The notes under the pieces: generated by a model
Database searches by the model: none
Seen by the model: only the letters and a program-made list of their open reading frames with translations
Told to the model about the DNA's origin: nothing
Made by a program: the position numbers and the translations under genes
Assembly: GCA_947631625.1 (NCBI GenBank)
Contig: CANRMA010000006.1
Coordinates: 1-64,000, forward strand
Source of the DNA: an uncultured Lachnospiraceae bacterium
Lineage (GTDB): Bacteria; Bacillota; Clostridia; Lachnospirales; Lachnospiraceae
Direction: 5' to 3'
DNA: 64,000 nucleotides
In this document: positions 37,399 through 46,138 of the stretch, piece by piece
How positions within the stretch are numbered: position 1 is the first letter of the stretch
Layout of the letters: every line of letters starts with the position of its first letter

Positions 37399-38352
37399 TT
37401 AGTTAGTCAGGACTAATCCCTTATTTTCCTCACAGCCCATCAGGATATTCAGACACTGGACCGCGGCGCCTGAAGCTCCCTTGCCAAGATTGTCAAACTG
37501 GGAGGAGAGTACGAGTCTGTCGTCGTTGCCGGTTATGTAAATTTTCAGCCCGTCGTAACCGCTCAGGCTGTTGCCGGCAAGCATACCTCCGTACAGGTCT
37601 TCGTTTCCGTTTTCCGACACGGTTATGAACTGTTCGTTTTTATAATAATCCGCGAAATATTGTGTCATTTCACCGGGGGTCTTGCGCTTATTAAGATACC
37701 GGGCATAAACAGGGAGCGAGACGACCATTCCGCTGTAATAGTCGGCGACTATGGGGGAAAAGAGAGGTTCGTTGTCAAGTCCTGTGACAGCTTTCATCTC
37801 TTTTAGGTGCTTGTGCTGCTGCGTAAGGGCATATTCCCTGGGAGAAGCTATGTCGGAATGCCTTTCCGGCGCCTCGTATTCGGCTATCATCTTTTTACCG
37901 CCGCCGCTGTAGCCCGTCAATGAAAATGCGCATACGGGATAGTCGGCAGGAAGTATGCCGCCTTTTATCAGGGGATAAACAAGTGAGATAAAGCCTGTGG
38001 CGTGACAGCCCGGAACTGCGATCCTTTTTCCGTTTTTAATGGCGGCCCTGTGCTCTGAAGAGAGTTCGGGAAAACCGTATGCCCAACCGCTTTCGGTACG
38101 ATGCGCGGTCGATGTGTCTATTATCTTTACGTTCTCATTTTCCACAAGACTTACCGCTTCTCTTGCCGCCGCGTCCGGCAGACACAGAAAAGTTATATCG
38201 GATTCGTTTATAAGCCTTTTACGCTCCGCCGGGTCTTTTCTTAACTCGTTTGCGATTGGGAGAAGCTCTATATCGTCCCTGCCTTCAAAACGCTCATGTA
38301 TTCTTAAGCCTGTGGTGCCTTCGCTTCCGTCTATAAAAATCTTTGTTTTCAT
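37399..38352 (-). CDS. argC: N-acetyl-gamma-glutamyl-phosphate reductase ArgC
   Basis: A 317-residue NADP-dependent enzyme of arginine synthesis, reducing N-acetylglutamyl phosphate to the semialdehyde. It has KIFIDGSEGTTGLRIHERF, FLCLPDAAAREA, the active-site VPGCHATG (Cys 116) and LTGYSGGGKKMI; the short form with GSEGTTG fits the type 2 ArgC group. No other arg gene is present in the window. It is followed on the same strand by sigG 101 bases later. Confidence 0.93.
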   Translation of the reverse strand: MKTKIFIDGSEGTTGLRIHERFEGRDDIELLPIANELRKDPAERKRLINESDITFLCLPDAAAREAVSLVENENVKIIDTSTAHRTESGWAYGFPELSSEHRAAIKNGKRIAVPGCHATGFISLVYPLIKGGILPADYPVCAFSLTGYSGGGKKMIAEYEAPERHSDIASPREYALTQQHKHLKEMKAVTGLDNEPLFSPIVADYYSGMVVSLPVYARYLNKRKTPGEMTQYFADYYKNEQFITVSENGNEDLYGGMLAGNSLSGYDGLKIYITGNDDRLVLSSQFDNLGKGASGAAVQCLNILMGCEENKGLVLTN

Positions 38353-38719
38353 TCCGTGGCCGAACCTTTCTTGATCTGATCAGCATTCAGATGAATGTAT
38401 TTGATCGTTGATTTAGTCATTTTAGTCATATATGTATTATGAGTTACTTAATAATAATATATCAAAAAGGATTTAAACGCAATTGGTTTATTTAATTATG
38501 TTATGATTATGTTATGATGTTGTTATGATATTATTGTGTTGTTATGGTATTATTGTGTTGTTATGATATTATTATGTTGTTATGATATTATGATGTTTTT
38601 ATGATGTTATGATAATCATTATGTCTATATAAAATTAAAGCAGCCGGATAGCCGGATATTCGGTAGCACTTTTTGATTTTCTGCATTTAATAATAAAAAG
38701 GGCAGGTCTTGGGATCATT
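38353..38719. other. Intergenic region with an AT-rich 19-bp tandem repeat
   Basis: No gene is seen. It must contain the divergent promoters of argC (minus) and the YmxH-like gene (plus). Most of the space is low-complexity AT sequence, including the repeat listed separately. Confidence 0.5.
38519..38613 (+). repeat. Five tandem copies of a 19-bp unit
   Basis: Units starting at 38519, 38538, 38557, 38576 and 38595 follow GTTGTTATGATATTATTGT with 0-5 changes each. Flanking TTATGATTATG sequence is a looser extension. There are no spacers, so it is a minisatellite rather than CRISPR. Confidence 0.9.
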
Positions 38720-38956
38720 ATGCTGTTTTCGGAATTTAAGAAAAAAGAAGTCATAAATTTAAAAAACTGCCAGAAACTCGGCAGGGTCACGGATTTTGAG
38801 TTTGATGAGTGTACAGGGAAGATCTTTAAGTTGATCGTATCGGGAAATAATAAGCTGTCGTGCTTTTTTGGTAATGATGACGATTATGTGATCTGTTACA
38901 AGGATATTAAACAGATAGGTCCGGACATCATAATAGTGGATATCTGTATTAAGTAG
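38720..38956 (+). CDS. YlmC/YmxH family PRC-barrel-like sporulation protein
   Basis: A 78-residue protein with MLFSEFKKKEVINLKNCQKLG, VTDFEFDECTGKIFKLIV, and the acidic end IGPDIIIVDI, matching the small YlmC/YmxH family common in spore-formers (a PRC-barrel-like fold). Its function is not established. It is a free-standing gene here, before nrdR. Confidence 0.85.
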   Translation: MLFSEFKKKEVINLKNCQKLGRVTDFEFDECTGKIFKLIVSGNNKLSCFFGNDDDYVICYKDIKQIGPDIIIVDICIK

Positions 38957-39027
38957 TTATGGCAGAGGTTTTTCGTTAATAAATGCAGGGCGTGCAGCCT
39001 TTTTAAGTTTGTTATTTAATAAATTAG

Positions 39028-39056
39028 TTGACATAATAAAAATCATATGTGATAAT
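39028..39056 (+). promoter_or_regulatory. Predicted sigma-A promoter of nrdR
   Basis: A perfect TTGACA (39028-39033) and GATAAT (39051-39056) are separated by 17 bases, 35 bases before the nrdR start codon. Confidence 0.75.
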
Positions 39057-39090
39057 ATTACTGTCAGATTAATTAATAGGGGGCTGTAAG

Positions 39091-39552
39091 ATGAAGTGTC
39101 CGTATTGTGGTCATGAAAATACAAGAGTAATAGACAGCAGACCGGCTGAGGAGAATAATTCCATAAGGAGACGCCGTGTCTGTGACGAGTGCGAGAAGCG
39201 TTTTACGACGTATGAAAAGATCGAGACGATCCCGCTTATCGTCATAAAGAAGGATAACAACAGGGAAACATATGACAGGAGCAAGATCGAAGCCGGCGTG
39301 CTCCGCGCCTGCCATAAAAGACCCATCAGCGCAAATAAGATAAACCAACTCGTGGACGATGTCGAAACGGCAATATTTGCAAGGGAAGAAAAGGAAATCT
39401 CCAGTCAGGTCATCGGAGAACTTGTCATGAATAAACTTAAAGATTTGGAAGCGGTCGCTTATGTAAGATTTGCCTCTGTATATCGTGAGTTTAAAGATAT
39501 CAATACCTTTATGGACGAGCTCAAGAAGGTATTGGATACTGCTGAGAAATGA
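39091..39552 (+). CDS. nrdR: Transcriptional repressor NrdR
   Basis: A 153-residue zinc-ribbon/ATP-cone regulator of ribonucleotide reductase genes. The N-terminus has the four zinc cysteines (CPYCGHENTRVIDSR, CDECEKRFTTYE) and the rest is an ATP-cone (VIKKDNNRETYDRSKIEAGV) sensing ATP/dATP. Expected targets are NrdR boxes at nrd operons, none of which is in this window. The gene starts after AATAGGGGGC and ends before a terminator. Confidence 0.95.
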   Translation: MKCPYCGHENTRVIDSRPAEENNSIRRRRVCDECEKRFTTYEKIETIPLIVIKKDNNRETYDRSKIEAGVLRACHKRPISANKINQLVDDVETAIFAREEKEISSQVIGELVMNKLKDLEAVAYVRFASVYREFKDINTFMDELKKVLDTAEK

Positions 39553-39862
39553 CAGGTCCCAAAATGCATATATAAGGTATGGATATATTAAAATGCCCGA
39601 TCCTATATGCGTTATATATGGAAAAGTTATATAAAGTCTGCCATAATGGGAGAGCTTGACCGGCATAAAGAACGGATATTCTGAAAATAAACGATTCGGA
39701 ATATCCTTTTTTGTTCCGGTTCATTGGAATACAGTCTGACCGTGCGGCGTCTTTATCATGCAAAAGATCCGATAATTTAAAAATTTACCCAACCTGTTTT
39801 ATATTGGTTAAAAATATGGTATAGTTATTATGTTGTAAATATCCGAAAGGGACTGACAGCTT
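39553..39862. other. Intergenic region between nrdR and yqeG
   Basis: It holds the nrdR terminator (39674-39712) and a possible yqeG promoter, TTGGTT (39814) with TATTAT (39836), 16 bases apart. Nothing else is recognised. Confidence 0.5.
39674..39712 (+). terminator. Rho-independent terminator after nrdR
   Basis: GGATATTCTGAA pairs with TTCGGAATATCC (one mismatch) around a short AT loop and is followed by TTTTTT. Confidence 0.85.
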
Positions 39863-40390
39863 ATGTTGGAATGTTTTTATCCTGACGTATATATGGATTC
39901 GGCTTACGAGATAGATTATAAGGGGCTGTATGAAAAAGGCTTCCGCGGGATCATTTTTGACATAGACAATACGCTTGTTCCACATGGGGCTCCTGCCGAT
40001 ATGCGCAGCATTGAACTTTTCGGGAAATTAAAGGAAATAGGTTATGAGACTCTCGTACTTTCAAACAATAAGGAGCCGAGGGTAAGATCTTTCAGTGATA
40101 AAGTGGGTTCGCAATATATTTTTAAGGCCAATAAGCCTTTTCCCGAAGGATATGAAAAGGCAATGGAAATGATGGGAACGAACCGGGAAACAACTGTGTT
40201 TGTGGGAGACCAGCTTTTTACCGATATATGGGGAGCCAGAAAAGCAGGCATATTGACTTATCTGGTCAAACCAATTCATCCCAAAGAAGAGATACAGATA
40301 GTGCTGAAACGTATTTTGGAAAAAATAGTTTTGTTTTTCTATAAAAGAAAATGCAGGAAGTTGTCATGCGGAAAGGAAACGGAAGAATGA
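39863..40390 (+). CDS. yqeG: YqeG family HAD phosphatase (class IIIA)
   Basis: A 175-residue HAD-superfamily hydrolase. The nucleophile motif is FDIDNTLVPHG, motif II LSNNKEPR, and the C-terminal acidic motif VFVGDQLFTDIWGARKAG. YqeG is a PGP1-like phosphatase of the cytoplasm, related to phosphatidylglycerophosphate phosphatases; the physiological substrate is not settled. It overlaps aroE by 4 bases (ATGA), so it is part of the shikimate operon here. Confidence 0.9.
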   Translation: MLECFYPDVYMDSAYEIDYKGLYEKGFRGIIFDIDNTLVPHGAPADMRSIELFGKLKEIGYETLVLSNNKEPRVRSFSDKVGSQYIFKANKPFPEGYEKAMEMMGTNRETTVFVGDQLFTDIWGARKAGILTYLVKPIHPKEEIQIVLKRILEKIVLFFYKRKCRKLSCGKETEE

Positions 40391-41250
40391 TAGACGGACA
40401 GACCAGAACCTGCGGCGTAATAGGAAATCCGATAAAACATACGATCTCCCCTCTTATACATAATACTCTTGCCGGAAGATTTGGACACAATCTGGTATAT
40501 GTTCCTTTTGCAGTAGAAGACGGAGGGTTGGAAGCTGCGATAAAGGGAGCTTATGCTCTTGACATACTCGGAATGAATGTGACAGTGCCTTACAAGGGCG
40601 AAGTCATTAAATACCTGACCGACGCAGATCCGCTTGCCGCGCGGATAGGGGCCGTCAATACTCTGGTGCGCGCCGGGGGCGGATATAAGGGCTTTAATAC
40701 GGATATGAGCGGTTTAAAGCGCGCCATGTCAAGCGAAGGAATATCTATGGAAGGCGAGGAGATAATCCTGCTTGGAGCAGGAGGCGCAGCCAGAGCGGTG
40801 GCTTATCTTTGCGCAGAGCAGAAGGCTCGGAAGGTATATATACTGAACCGTACCATTGAGAAGGCGCAGGCTGTATCGGCTGAAATAAACGAAGCGTTTG
40901 GCAGGGAGGTTAGTCTTCCCTTACTTTTATCCGATCATGCAAAGCTGCCCGACAGGAGATATCTGGCGATACAGGCAACGTCGGTCGGACTTGAACCCCA
41001 CGATGAAGAGGTCGTCATAGAGGATGAGGCTTTTTATAAAAAGGTACATACGGGTTATGATCTGATATACAAACCGTTCAATACACGTTTTATGAAACTT
41101 GTAAGGCAGGCTGGCGGCAGGGCGTATAACGGGCTTAAGATGTTGATATATCAGGGAATAGATGCATATGAACTTTGGAATGATGTTAAGATTTCGACCG
41201 ATGATGCGGATTATGTGTTCGATGTGGTAAAAAGGGAAATGGGTCTGTGA
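40387..41250 (+). CDS. aroE: Shikimate dehydrogenase AroE
   Basis: A 287-residue NADPH-dependent enzyme reducing 3-dehydroshikimate. It has GVIGNPIKHTISPLIHN, MNVTVPYKGEV (catalytic Lys), GAVNTL, FNTDMSGL (catalytic Asp), the NADP loop LGAGGAARAVAY, NRT, and the C-terminal AYNGLKMLIYQG. ATG 40387 overlaps the yqeG stop and follows GGAAACGGAAG; in-frame ATGs at 40351 and 40366 lie inside yqeG. Followed closely by aroK. Confidence 0.95.
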   Translation: MIDGQTRTCGVIGNPIKHTISPLIHNTLAGRFGHNLVYVPFAVEDGGLEAAIKGAYALDILGMNVTVPYKGEVIKYLTDADPLAARIGAVNTLVRAGGGYKGFNTDMSGLKRAMSSEGISMEGEEIILLGAGGAARAVAYLCAEQKARKVYILNRTIEKAQAVSAEINEAFGREVSLPLLLSDHAKLPDRRYLAIQATSVGLEPHDEEVVIEDEAFYKKVHTGYDLIYKPFNTRFMKLVRQAGGRAYNGLKMLIYQGIDAYELWNDVKISTDDADYVFDVVKREMGL

Positions 41251-41292
41251 TATACTTATTTGAAAAGAATGCCAAAGGGCATGAGAGAGCAG

Positions 41293-41811
41293 ATGAACAT
41301 GAATAAAAATAATATAATTTTAATAGGATTTATGGGAAGCGGGAAAACGACGGTCGGGATAAGGCTTTCATATCGTATGCGGCGTCCGATGCTTGATACG
41401 GACAAGTTGATAGAAAAGGATGAGGGAAGGACTATATCCGAAATATTTGATAAAGAAGGAGAGCAGTATTTCCGGGATCTGGAAACAGACTGTCTCAGAA
41501 AACTGACAGATACCGCAAATGACAGGATCATTTCAGTTGGCGGCGGCCTTCCCATAAGGGAAGAGAATCATGCGCTGTTAAAGGAACTTGGGACGGTCGT
41601 TTATCTTCGGGCAAAGGCCGATACTATTTATGACAGGCTTAAGAATGATAAGACCAGACCTCTTCTGCAGGGCAGCGATCCGATGGGGAAGATACGGGCG
41701 CTGATGGAGGAAAGGTCGGCTGTATATGAAAGAGCGGCAGATATTATCGTGGATGTGGACGGCAGGGATTTTGAAAGCATAATGGATGAAATAGTAAACA
41801 GGACGGCGTAG
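41293..41811 (+). CDS. aroK: Shikimate kinase AroK
   Basis: A 172-residue P-loop kinase phosphorylating shikimate. It has ILIGFMGSGKTTVG (ATP loop), MLDTDKLIEKDEGRTI (shikimate-binding Asp), FRDLE, ISVGGGLP and the lid Arg in KTRPLLQG. The start is uncertain: several in-frame ATGs (41269, 41281, 41293, 41299) precede the conserved region; 41293, behind GAGAGAGC, is taken. Part of yqeG-aroE-aroK. Confidence 0.93.
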   Translation: MNMNKNNIILIGFMGSGKTTVGIRLSYRMRRPMLDTDKLIEKDEGRTISEIFDKEGEQYFRDLETDCLRKLTDTANDRIISVGGGLPIREENHALLKELGTVVYLRAKADTIYDRLKNDKTRPLLQGSDPMGKIRALMEERSAVYERAADIIVDVDGRDFESIMDEIVNRTA

Positions 41812-41935
41812 AAAACGGGCGACTCTACGTCCCCGCGACGGAACAGCGTTTTGTATATTTTCTGAATTCGGAAGTTTTAGAGAGCATTTTGCAATCGCTT
41901 ATTAAACTTATATGGTTGGAGGAGACTGATTTATA

Positions 41936-42379
41936 ATGAAAATACTGGTTATCAACGGCCCGAATCTGAATTTTTTAGGCATAAGGGAAAAGAATATCTA
42001 CGGAACGCAGGATTATGATCATCTTCTTAACATGATAGCCGAAAAGGGTAAAAAAGAAGGCTGCGAGATAGAGGTATTCCAAAGCAATCATGAAGGCGCT
42101 ATCATTGACAGGATTCAGGATGCTTATTTTGATAAAACGCAGGGTATAGTGATCAATCCGGGCGCGTATACCCATTACAGTTATGCGATACATGACGCGC
42201 TTGCAAGCGTCGATATGCCCAAAGTGGAAATACATATTTCCAATATAATGGAGCGTGAGGATTTCCGTAAAGTATCGGTGACTGCGCCCGCATGCGATAA
42301 GCAGATATACGGGCAGGGACTTGACGGATATCTTATGGCGATAGATTTTGTGATCGACAGGATCAATGATAATATGTAA
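41936..42379 (+). CDS. aroQ: 3-dehydroquinate dehydratase, type II (AroQ)
   Basis: A 147-residue dodecameric enzyme. It has INGPNLNFLGIREKNIYG (catalytic Tyr and the flexible-loop Arg), FQSNHEGAIIDRIQ, INPGAYTHYSYAIHDAL (catalytic His region) and VEIHISNIMEREDFRK. TTGGAGGAGAC precedes the ATG. With aroE and aroK it makes three consecutive steps of chorismate synthesis. Confidence 0.95.
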   Translation: MKILVINGPNLNFLGIREKNIYGTQDYDHLLNMIAEKGKKEGCEIEVFQSNHEGAIIDRIQDAYFDKTQGIVINPGAYTHYSYAIHDALASVDMPKVEIHISNIMEREDFRKVSVTAPACDKQIYGQGLDGYLMAIDFVIDRINDNM

Positions 42380-42395
42380 AAAGGAGGAAAAAATC

Positions 42396-42656
42396 ATGCA
42401 TTACGACTACAAAACGGAGAACGTATGTTCGCAGACGATAGGCCTTGACATTGACGGAGACGTGGTCAGCAATATAAGCTTTGTCGGAGGCTGTAACGGC
42501 AATCTGAAAGCGATAGCGACGCTTGTGGACGGTTGGACCGTAGATCAGATCGAAAGTAAGCTTAAGGGCAATCTGTGCGGCAGAAGGCCCACTTCCTGCG
42601 CAGATCAGTTGGCTAAGGCAGTGCGCGCCGCTTATAATGCCCAGAATAATGCCTGA
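42396..42656 (+). CDS. TSCPD-domain protein (TIGR03905-like)
   Basis: An 86-residue protein containing DIDGDVVSNISFVGGCNGNL, LVDGWTVDQIESKLKGN and CGRRPTSCADQLAKAV, the TSCPD domain also found at the end of some ribonucleotide reductases. Small free-standing versions of the TIGR03905 type are frequent in Clostridia; function unknown. The start at 42396 follows AAGGAGGAAAAAATC, 17 bases after aroQ. Confidence 0.85.
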   Translation: MHYDYKTENVCSQTIGLDIDGDVVSNISFVGGCNGNLKAIATLVDGWTVDQIESKLKGNLCGRRPTSCADQLAKAVRAAYNAQNNA

Positions 42657-42776
42657 GATATTCTGACAAATATTTTGCCTTTTTTTGTCTTTTTTTATTA
42701 AAGAGGTTGAAAAAAGAGATTTTATAGTATAAACTATATAGGAATTATATTGTGAAAATTTCAGGAGGATTGTTTT

Positions 42777-43334
42777 ATGATATCAGCAGGCGATTTCAGG
42801 AATGGAATTACTATTGAGTATGAAGGCAACGTGTACCAGATCATGGAATTTCAGCATGTAAAGCCCGGTAAAGGCGCGGCTTTTGTAAGGACCAAGCTGA
42901 AGAACGTGATCAACGGCGGCGTGGTTGAAAAAACTTTCAGGCCTACCGAGAAATGCCCACAGGCGCGTATTGATAGAAAAGATATGCAGTACTTATATGC
43001 GGACGGCGATCTGTACAACTTTATGGACACCGAAACTTATGACCAGGTTGCATTAAACGGCGATACCGTAGGCGATGCGCTTAAGTTTGTCAAAGAGAAT
43101 GAAATGGTCAAGGTATGTTCATATAACGGAAACGTGTTTGCGATTGAACCTCCGCTGTTCGTGGAACTTGAGATCACGGATACCGAACCCGGTTTTAAGG
43201 GCGATACCGCTACGGGCGCTACAAAACCCGCGATCGTTGAGACAGGGGCCAAGGTTATGGTGCCTTTGTTTGTCAATCAGGGTGAAGTGATAAAGATCGA
43301 TACAAGAACAGGCGAGTATCTGTCAAGAGTATAG
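42777..43334 (+). CDS. efp: Translation elongation factor P
   Basis: A 185-residue, three-domain (KOW-OB-OB) protein that rescues ribosomes stalled at polyproline. It has [34 protein letters not shown], with the conserved Lys in the PGKG loop (the tip residue modified in some bacteria), [17 protein letters not shown], and the C-terminal signature [35 protein letters not shown] precedes the ATG. Followed by a terminator. Confidence 0.97.
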   Translation: MISAGDFRNGITIEYEGNVYQIMEFQHVKPGKGAAFVRTKLKNVINGGVVEKTFRPTEKCPQARIDRKDMQYLYADGDLYNFMDTETYDQVALNGDTVGDALKFVKENEMVKVCSYNGNVFAIEPPLFVELEITDTEPGFKGDTATGATKPAIVETGAKVMVPLFVNQGEVIKIDTRTGEYLSRV

Positions 43335-43370
43335 GGTGTACTGCATAAGTTCATTTCTTAAAGCCTATAA

Positions 43371-43401
43371 GGCAATGGATCGTTATGTCCATTGTCTTTT
43401 T
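43371..43401 (+). terminator. Rho-independent terminator after efp
   Basis: GGCAATGGA and TCCATTGTC form a 9-base stem (one G-U type pair) followed by TTTTT. Confidence 0.85.
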
Positions 43402-43495
43402 ATCTTATTAAGAAACTGAAGTTTGGCGGATCCTTTCAGATGGGATCTGTTTTGTAAAAACATATTGTCCGGAGAGAATGGAAAGAGAGGACAAT

Positions 43496-44446
43496 GTGAA
43501 CTATACTACAATAGGAGAGTTTGGACGCAATGCCTGCGTATCCATAACGGAGATACTGGGCAGTGAATATGATGCGGTTTATAAAGAGGTTTTAAAAAAT
43601 AACAATGTATATCTGCACAGCATTATGATAAATAAAAGAGGAAGTAATGCAGCGCCTGCCATATACATTGACGAATTGTATAAGGCTTATAAGGCCGGAC
43701 GCGCATATGGCGAGGTAATTTACGAGATCTTAAGCATATATAAGCGCAGCTACAGGGAAGTAACGCTGGATATGGACTTTTTTACCCGCTTTGCGTCGGT
43801 GAAGGACAGGATATTGTATAAGCTCATCAATATGGAGAGTAATGTAAAGCTGCTTTCGGAAATCCCTCATGTAAAATGGAATGACCTTGCGATAGTATTT
43901 TATTATATGATGGATGACTGTATGGGGCTAGGACAGGCTTCGATCCTCATAAGGAACAGCCATATGAGTACATGGGATATTAACTGTACGGATCTGTATG
44001 AAGCGGCGGCCGTAAATATGTCGAAGTTTAAGCCTGAGGATGTGATACCGATAAGCCGGCTTATAAAGGAATTTGCGGTTGAGCGGAATAATATATTGTT
44101 GGATGCGACGGCAATAGGTATTACACAGGGGGATCCGGTTGTTTATAATGGACGTTTCCCTGCGATGTATGTGCTCAGCAGCAAGGATAAGCACTTTGGC
44201 GCTGCGGTCCTTTTATATTCGGAAAAACTTAAAAAGCTTTCCGGAGAGTTGAATAAAAATCTTATCATACTGCCAAGTTCCGTGCATGAGGTTTTACTGT
44301 TGCCTGACGATGGTCTGACTGAGGCATCTTTTTATAAAGATATGGTCAGGGAAGTAAATGATACCCAGCTTGAACCGGAAGAGATATTGTCGTATAATGT
44401 CTACTATTATGACAGATTTAAAGAGAAAATAGCAGTTTTTAAGTGA
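43496..44446 (+). CDS. DUF5688 family protein
   Basis: A 316-residue protein typical of Lachnospiraceae, recognised from GNNxxLHSIMINKRGSNAAPAIYID-like N-terminal pattern, HVKWNDLAIVFYYMM, and the C-terminal IILPSSVHEVLLLPDD. No enzymatic motif or membrane segment is visible, and the function of the family is unknown; members often occur in many paralogues. GTG 43496 behind AGAGAGG is preferred; ATG 43478 has GGAGAG only one base away. Between efp and a tRNA gene. Confidence 0.75.
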   Translation: MNYTTIGEFGRNACVSITEILGSEYDAVYKEVLKNNNVYLHSIMINKRGSNAAPAIYIDELYKAYKAGRAYGEVIYEILSIYKRSYREVTLDMDFFTRFASVKDRILYKLINMESNVKLLSEIPHVKWNDLAIVFYYMMDDCMGLGQASILIRNSHMSTWDINCTDLYEAAAVNMSKFKPEDVIPISRLIKEFAVERNNILLDATAIGITQGDPVVYNGRFPAMYVLSSKDKHFGAAVLLYSEKLKKLSGELNKNLIILPSSVHEVLLLPDDGLTEASFYKDMVREVNDTQLEPEEILSYNVYYYDRFKEKIAVFK

Positions 44447-44494
44447 TTTGCGGATAAAATTCTGTGGGAATTTTTTCATGTCTTTATTGTTTAC

Positions 44495-44523
44495 TGGACA
44501 ATACGTTCTACTTATGTTATGAT
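44495..44523 (+). promoter_or_regulatory. Predicted sigma-A promoter of tRNA-Arg
   Basis: TGGACA (44495-44500) and TATGAT (44518-44523) are 17 bases apart, about 32 bases before the mature 5' end. Confidence 0.65.
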
Positions 44524-44555
44524 TATTTTGGTGATTTAACAAATTTGTAATATAT

Positions 44556-44627
44556 GCACCCGTAGTCTAACGGATAGAACGTAGGCCTCCGACGCCTTTG
44601 ATGCAGGTTCGATTCCTGTCGGGTGCA
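44556..44627 (+). tRNA. tRNA-Arg (anticodon CCG)
   Basis: Acceptor GCACCCG pairs with CGGGTGC. The T-arm is GCAGG-TTCGATT-CCTGT, and the anticodon loop CTCCGAC sits in the stem AGGC/GCCT, giving anticodon CCG for CGG codons. The D-stem has one weak pair. The 3' CCA is not encoded. The gene is 72 bases long and stands alone. Confidence 0.93.
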
Positions 44628-44678
44628 TTGTATCACCGTTTTACACCACCGTTTTAAACAATAGAAAGGTTGTTGATC

Positions 44679-46004
44679 ATGAGTACGTCAAATAATGATA
44701 AAAAGGAGCCATTTATATCTAAGATAGAGGCTTTTGGAAACTGGCTCGTTAAAAATGCAAAGATCGTTATGCCTGTTGTATTGGCAGTATGCGTTATATT
44801 GACAGTTGTTATTTCGGTTAGCGCAAATAAGAAAGAAGCGCAGAAACAGGAAGATGTCATATCAAACAATACGTTGGAGGATGAGACGCAGGATAAGGAC
44901 GCGGTTCCGGAAGTGCCTCTTAAAGAAAATGACAATCCCGAGATAGCGGAACTTATAAATGAATATTATAACGCGCAGGTGGAAGGCGACGCCGATACCG
45001 TACGCAGATTGGTTGAAAATATCGACGATAAGGTTGTAATGCGCATACAGGAGATGAGTAAGTACATCGAGTCATATCCGACCATAGATATATATTATAA
45101 GGACGGGCCTGAGGAAAATACTTATGTCGTATATGTAAGTTCGAAAGTAAAATTTGTGGATTGCGATAAAGAAGTTCCGGGACTGTCGGCATATTATGTA
45201 TATCAGGGCGAAGACGGGAACTTATATATCAAAAAGAACGGTGAAGGCGAAGAAAGCGAGCTTAACTATATCAGCATAGTTTCCCTGCAGGACGACGTAG
45301 TAGATCTGCACAATAAGATCACGGCCGAATACAACAACATGCTTGCGGAAGATGAGGAACTCAGTAAACTTATTCAGGATATAAGTAAAGAGGTCGAGAA
45401 GAATATCGGCGAGGAACTCGCAAAGACCGAAGAAGAGTCGGGCGAAGGCGATAACGGCAGTGAAGGCGACGCTAAACAGACAGACGAAAGTTCTTCGTCA
45501 GGAACCGAGACGGTTGTGACCAAAGTAAAAGCAACCGATGTGGTGAATATCCGTTCGTCTGACAGCGAGACCGCAGACAGGCTCGGCAAGGCCGCAGTAG
45601 GCGATGAATTTACATTAATAGAAAAGATAGAAAACGGTTGGAGCAAAATCGAGTATGACGGCGGCGAGGCATATATAAAGAGCGAATATCTGGAAGACGT
45701 TGAAACTGAGGAAGTTGCCGCAAACAGTGAAGGCGGCGCGGAAACCGGCAACGGTGACGGCGGCGACGGCAGCAATGCCGGGAATACGTCAGACAGTCAA
45801 AATAATAACGATTTAACGACAACGGGAACGGTTACCGTTAAAGAAAATGTAAGGATCAGAAAAGGAGCCAGTGAAAGCAGCGAAAAGGTAGCAACGGCTT
45901 ATGTAGGCGAGAAGCTTGACGTGATCATGAAGCAGGCTGACGGTTGGACCAAGATCAAATATAACGGCGAGGTCGCATACGTCAAATCCGAATTTGTGGA
46001 ATAA
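44679..46004 (+). CDS. Membrane-anchored protein with two bacterial SH3 domains
   Basis: A 441-residue protein: short cytoplasmic start, one membrane segment (IVMPVVLAVCVILTVVISV, residues about 29-47), an extracytoplasmic NTF2-like region (EIAELINEYYNAQVEGDADTV onwards), an acidic linker, SH3b domain 1 from about residue 286 (VVNIRSSDSETADRLG), a Gly/Asn/Asp-rich linker, and SH3b domain 2 from about 386 (VRIRKGASESSEKV, ending GEVAYVKSEFVE). SH3b domains commonly bind peptidoglycan. ATG 44679 with AGAAAGG upstream; an ATG or TTG at 44670 would add three residues. A clear terminator follows. Confidence 0.85.
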   Translation: MSTSNNDKKEPFISKIEAFGNWLVKNAKIVMPVVLAVCVILTVVISVSANKKEAQKQEDVISNNTLEDETQDKDAVPEVPLKENDNPEIAELINEYYNAQVEGDADTVRRLVENIDDKVVMRIQEMSKYIESYPTIDIYYKDGPEENTYVVYVSSKVKFVDCDKEVPGLSAYYVYQGEDGNLYIKKNGEGEESELNYISIVSLQDDVVDLHNKITAEYNNMLAEDEELSKLIQDISKEVEKNIGEELAKTEEESGEGDNGSEGDAKQTDESSSSGTETVVTKVKATDVVNIRSSDSETADRLGKAAVGDEFTLIEKIENGWSKIEYDGGEAYIKSEYLEDVETEEVAANSEGGAETGNGDGGDGSNAGNTSDSQNNNDLTTTGTVTVKENVRIRKGASESSEKVATAYVGEKLDVIMKQADGWTKIKYNGEVAYVKSEFVE

Positions 46005-46035
46005 CCGTATCAAACAGATCAAATGTGTCAATATT

Positions 46036-46068
46036 AAAGAGTATAGAGTAATATCTATACTCTTTTTT
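46036..46068 (+). terminator. Rho-independent terminator after the SH3-domain gene
   Basis: AGAGTATAGA and TCTATACTCT form a perfect stem around GTAATA, followed by TTTTTT. Confidence 0.92.
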
Positions 46069-46138
46069 AATGACAATAATAAGTTTGCGGAGCGCGCTTT
46101 TATTGTTTAAAATAACAGTCATAATACGGAGAATATAA

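Noticed and set aside
38519..38613. Possible CRISPR or replication-origin iterons
   Set aside because: Units are 19 bp head to tail without spacers; there is no replication gene, and the composition is simple AT repeat.
39073..39666. 197-residue minus-strand open frame
   Set aside because: It covers nrdR, whose zinc and ATP-cone motifs are clear, and spans the nrdR promoter and terminator side.
44455..44478. Terminator after the DUF5688 gene
   Set aside because: AAATTC/GAATTT is only about 6-7 AT-rich pairs before a T run; too weak to list.
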